Assembly: GCA_930633495.1 (NCBI GenBank)
Contig: CAKNFJ010000001.1
Span: forward strand, 2,105,001-2,169,000
DNA: 64,000 nt
Direction: 5' to 3'
Source: Hyphomicrobiales bacterium
GTDB lineage: Bacteria > Pseudomonadota > Alphaproteobacteria > Rhizobiales > Beijerinckiaceae
Both the position numbers and the translations under genes were made by a program. Positions within the stretch are counted from its first letter, which is position 1; every line of letters starts with the position of its first letter. The notes beneath the pieces were generated by a model, which saw only the letters and a program-made list of their open reading frames with translations, was not told the DNA's origin and did not search any database. Below are positions 63,448-64,000 of this stretch, in pieces.

Positions 63448-64000
63448 ATGCGTCGCGTTATCGGCATCCTGGCCGTCCTGTTCCTGTCTGTGCTCGGCGC
63501 CGCGCAGGCGCAGGCCGGTGTCGATGTCAGGGTCGACATCGCCGCCCAGCGCATGAAGGTCTCCACCAGCGACGGCGACGTCTACGATTGGAAGATCTCG
63601 TCCGGCCGCAAGGGCTTCCGCTCGCCCAACGGCGTCTACCGGCCGACCCGGCTGGAGAAGAGCTGGTATTCGCGCAAATATGGCGGCGCGATGCCCCATG
63701 CGGTGTTCTTCCGCGGCGGCTACGCCATCCATGGCACGACCGCCGTCGGGGCACTCGGCCGCCCGGCCTCGCATGGCTGCATCCGACTGCACCCCGCCAA
63801 TGCCGCCAAGCTCTTCGCCCTGGTCAAGAAATACGGCTCGGGCCAGACCCGGATCGCTCTGAACGGCGCCGCCACCGACAATCTCTCGCGCTTCGCCAAA
63901 GCGTCCTCGTCCGCAAAGGCCAAGCTCGCCAAGGCCGCGCCATCCAAGCAGCAGATCGCCAAGGCCAAGCAGCGCTATCAGGACGGCGCGATCGCGCAGC
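63448..64000 (+). CDS. L,D-transpeptidase (YkuD domain), 5' part
   Basis: The gene runs off the right edge; 184 codons are visible. A signal peptide (about 1-23, ending AQAQA) is followed by a YkuD domain (about 25-140) with H95 in YAIHGTT and the catalytic pair H109/C111 in SHGCIRLH. Such enzymes form 3-3 peptidoglycan cross-links or anchor proteins to peptidoglycan. After the domain comes a Lys/Ala/Ser-rich tail (from about 145) that continues beyond the window. ATG 63448 fits the signal peptide. Confidence 0.92.
   Translation, partial: MRRVIGILAVLFLSVLGAAQAQAGVDVRVDIAAQRMKVSTSDGDVYDWKISSGRKGFRSPNGVYRPTRLEKSWYSRKYGGAMPHAVFFRGGYAIHGTTAVGALGRPASHGCIRLHPANAAKLFALVKKYGSGQTRIALNGAATDNLSRFAKASSSAKAKLAKAAPSKQQIAKAKQRYQDGAIAQ

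Overview
The window reads as a piece of a high-GC alphaproteobacterial chromosome, most likely Hyphomicrobiales (Rhizobiales) and possibly Bosea-like. The grounds are very GC-rich third codon positions, a TIGR02300 'FYDLN acid' gene next to aroA-cmk, a class II (CP4-like) AroA, a trpA-accD-folC block, an AccD that has lost its zinc cysteines, and a FixJ/NarL-type orphan regulator. The genus is inference only. I see no intact insertion sequence, prophage, CRISPR array or rRNA. There is one tRNA, tRNA-Ala(GGC).

Region 1 (1-18205) is the right part of a type VI secretion (T6SS) locus. On the plus strand it runs vgrG (cut by the window edge), a DUF6931-like gene, tagH (FHA), tssK, tssL with an OmpA domain, tssM, tagF, pppA and ppkA, so the spike, baseplate anchor, membrane complex and threonine-phosphorylation switch are all present. 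The sheath, tube and ClpV genes are outside the window. Two minus-strand inserts sit in the locus. One is a PAAR tip gene followed by an unknown gene. The other is a three-gene group: a small unknown protein, a membrane-anchored lytic transglycosylase whose cytoplasmic part looks like an IS1595-type transposase N-terminus, and a methyltransferase with a regulatory domain.

Region 2 (18472-26396, minus strand) is a decarboxylation/antiport module: aspT, aspartate 4-decarboxylase, a second aspT and a large Orn/Lys/Arg-type decarboxylase. Aspartate/alanine exchange coupled to decarboxylation consumes protons and can generate proton motive force. Region 3 (26651-39050) looks like an envelope and stress neighbourhood: DUF3300 (with an S74-like tail), DUF2950, a SulP transporter, an orphan response regulator coupled to a membrane protein, a CadC-like winged-helix/TPR regulator, two small conserved proteins, PPK2, and an HlyD-type membrane fusion protein with a small membrane partner.

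Region 4 (39081-51522) is a catabolic island. It holds an IclR regulator, a complete polar amino-acid ABC importer, a DoeB-like deacylase, an EutB-like PLP dehydratase, an M81 (MlrC) metallopeptidase, a Dpp-type importer with substrate-binding protein and two permeases but no ATPases, and a D-cysteine desulfhydrase-type PLP enzyme. A small two-cysteine exported protein resembling HdeA/HdeB follows at 51689.

Region 5 (51689-64000) is largely core: tRNA-Ala, TIGR02300, aroA-cmk, a DUF1194 protein, hrpB, trpA, accD, folC, a lipoprotein, an aldo/keto reductase and an L,D-transpeptidase cut by the right edge. Palindromic intergenic repeats lie on both sides of hrpB. No stretch longer than about 300 bases lacks a gene.
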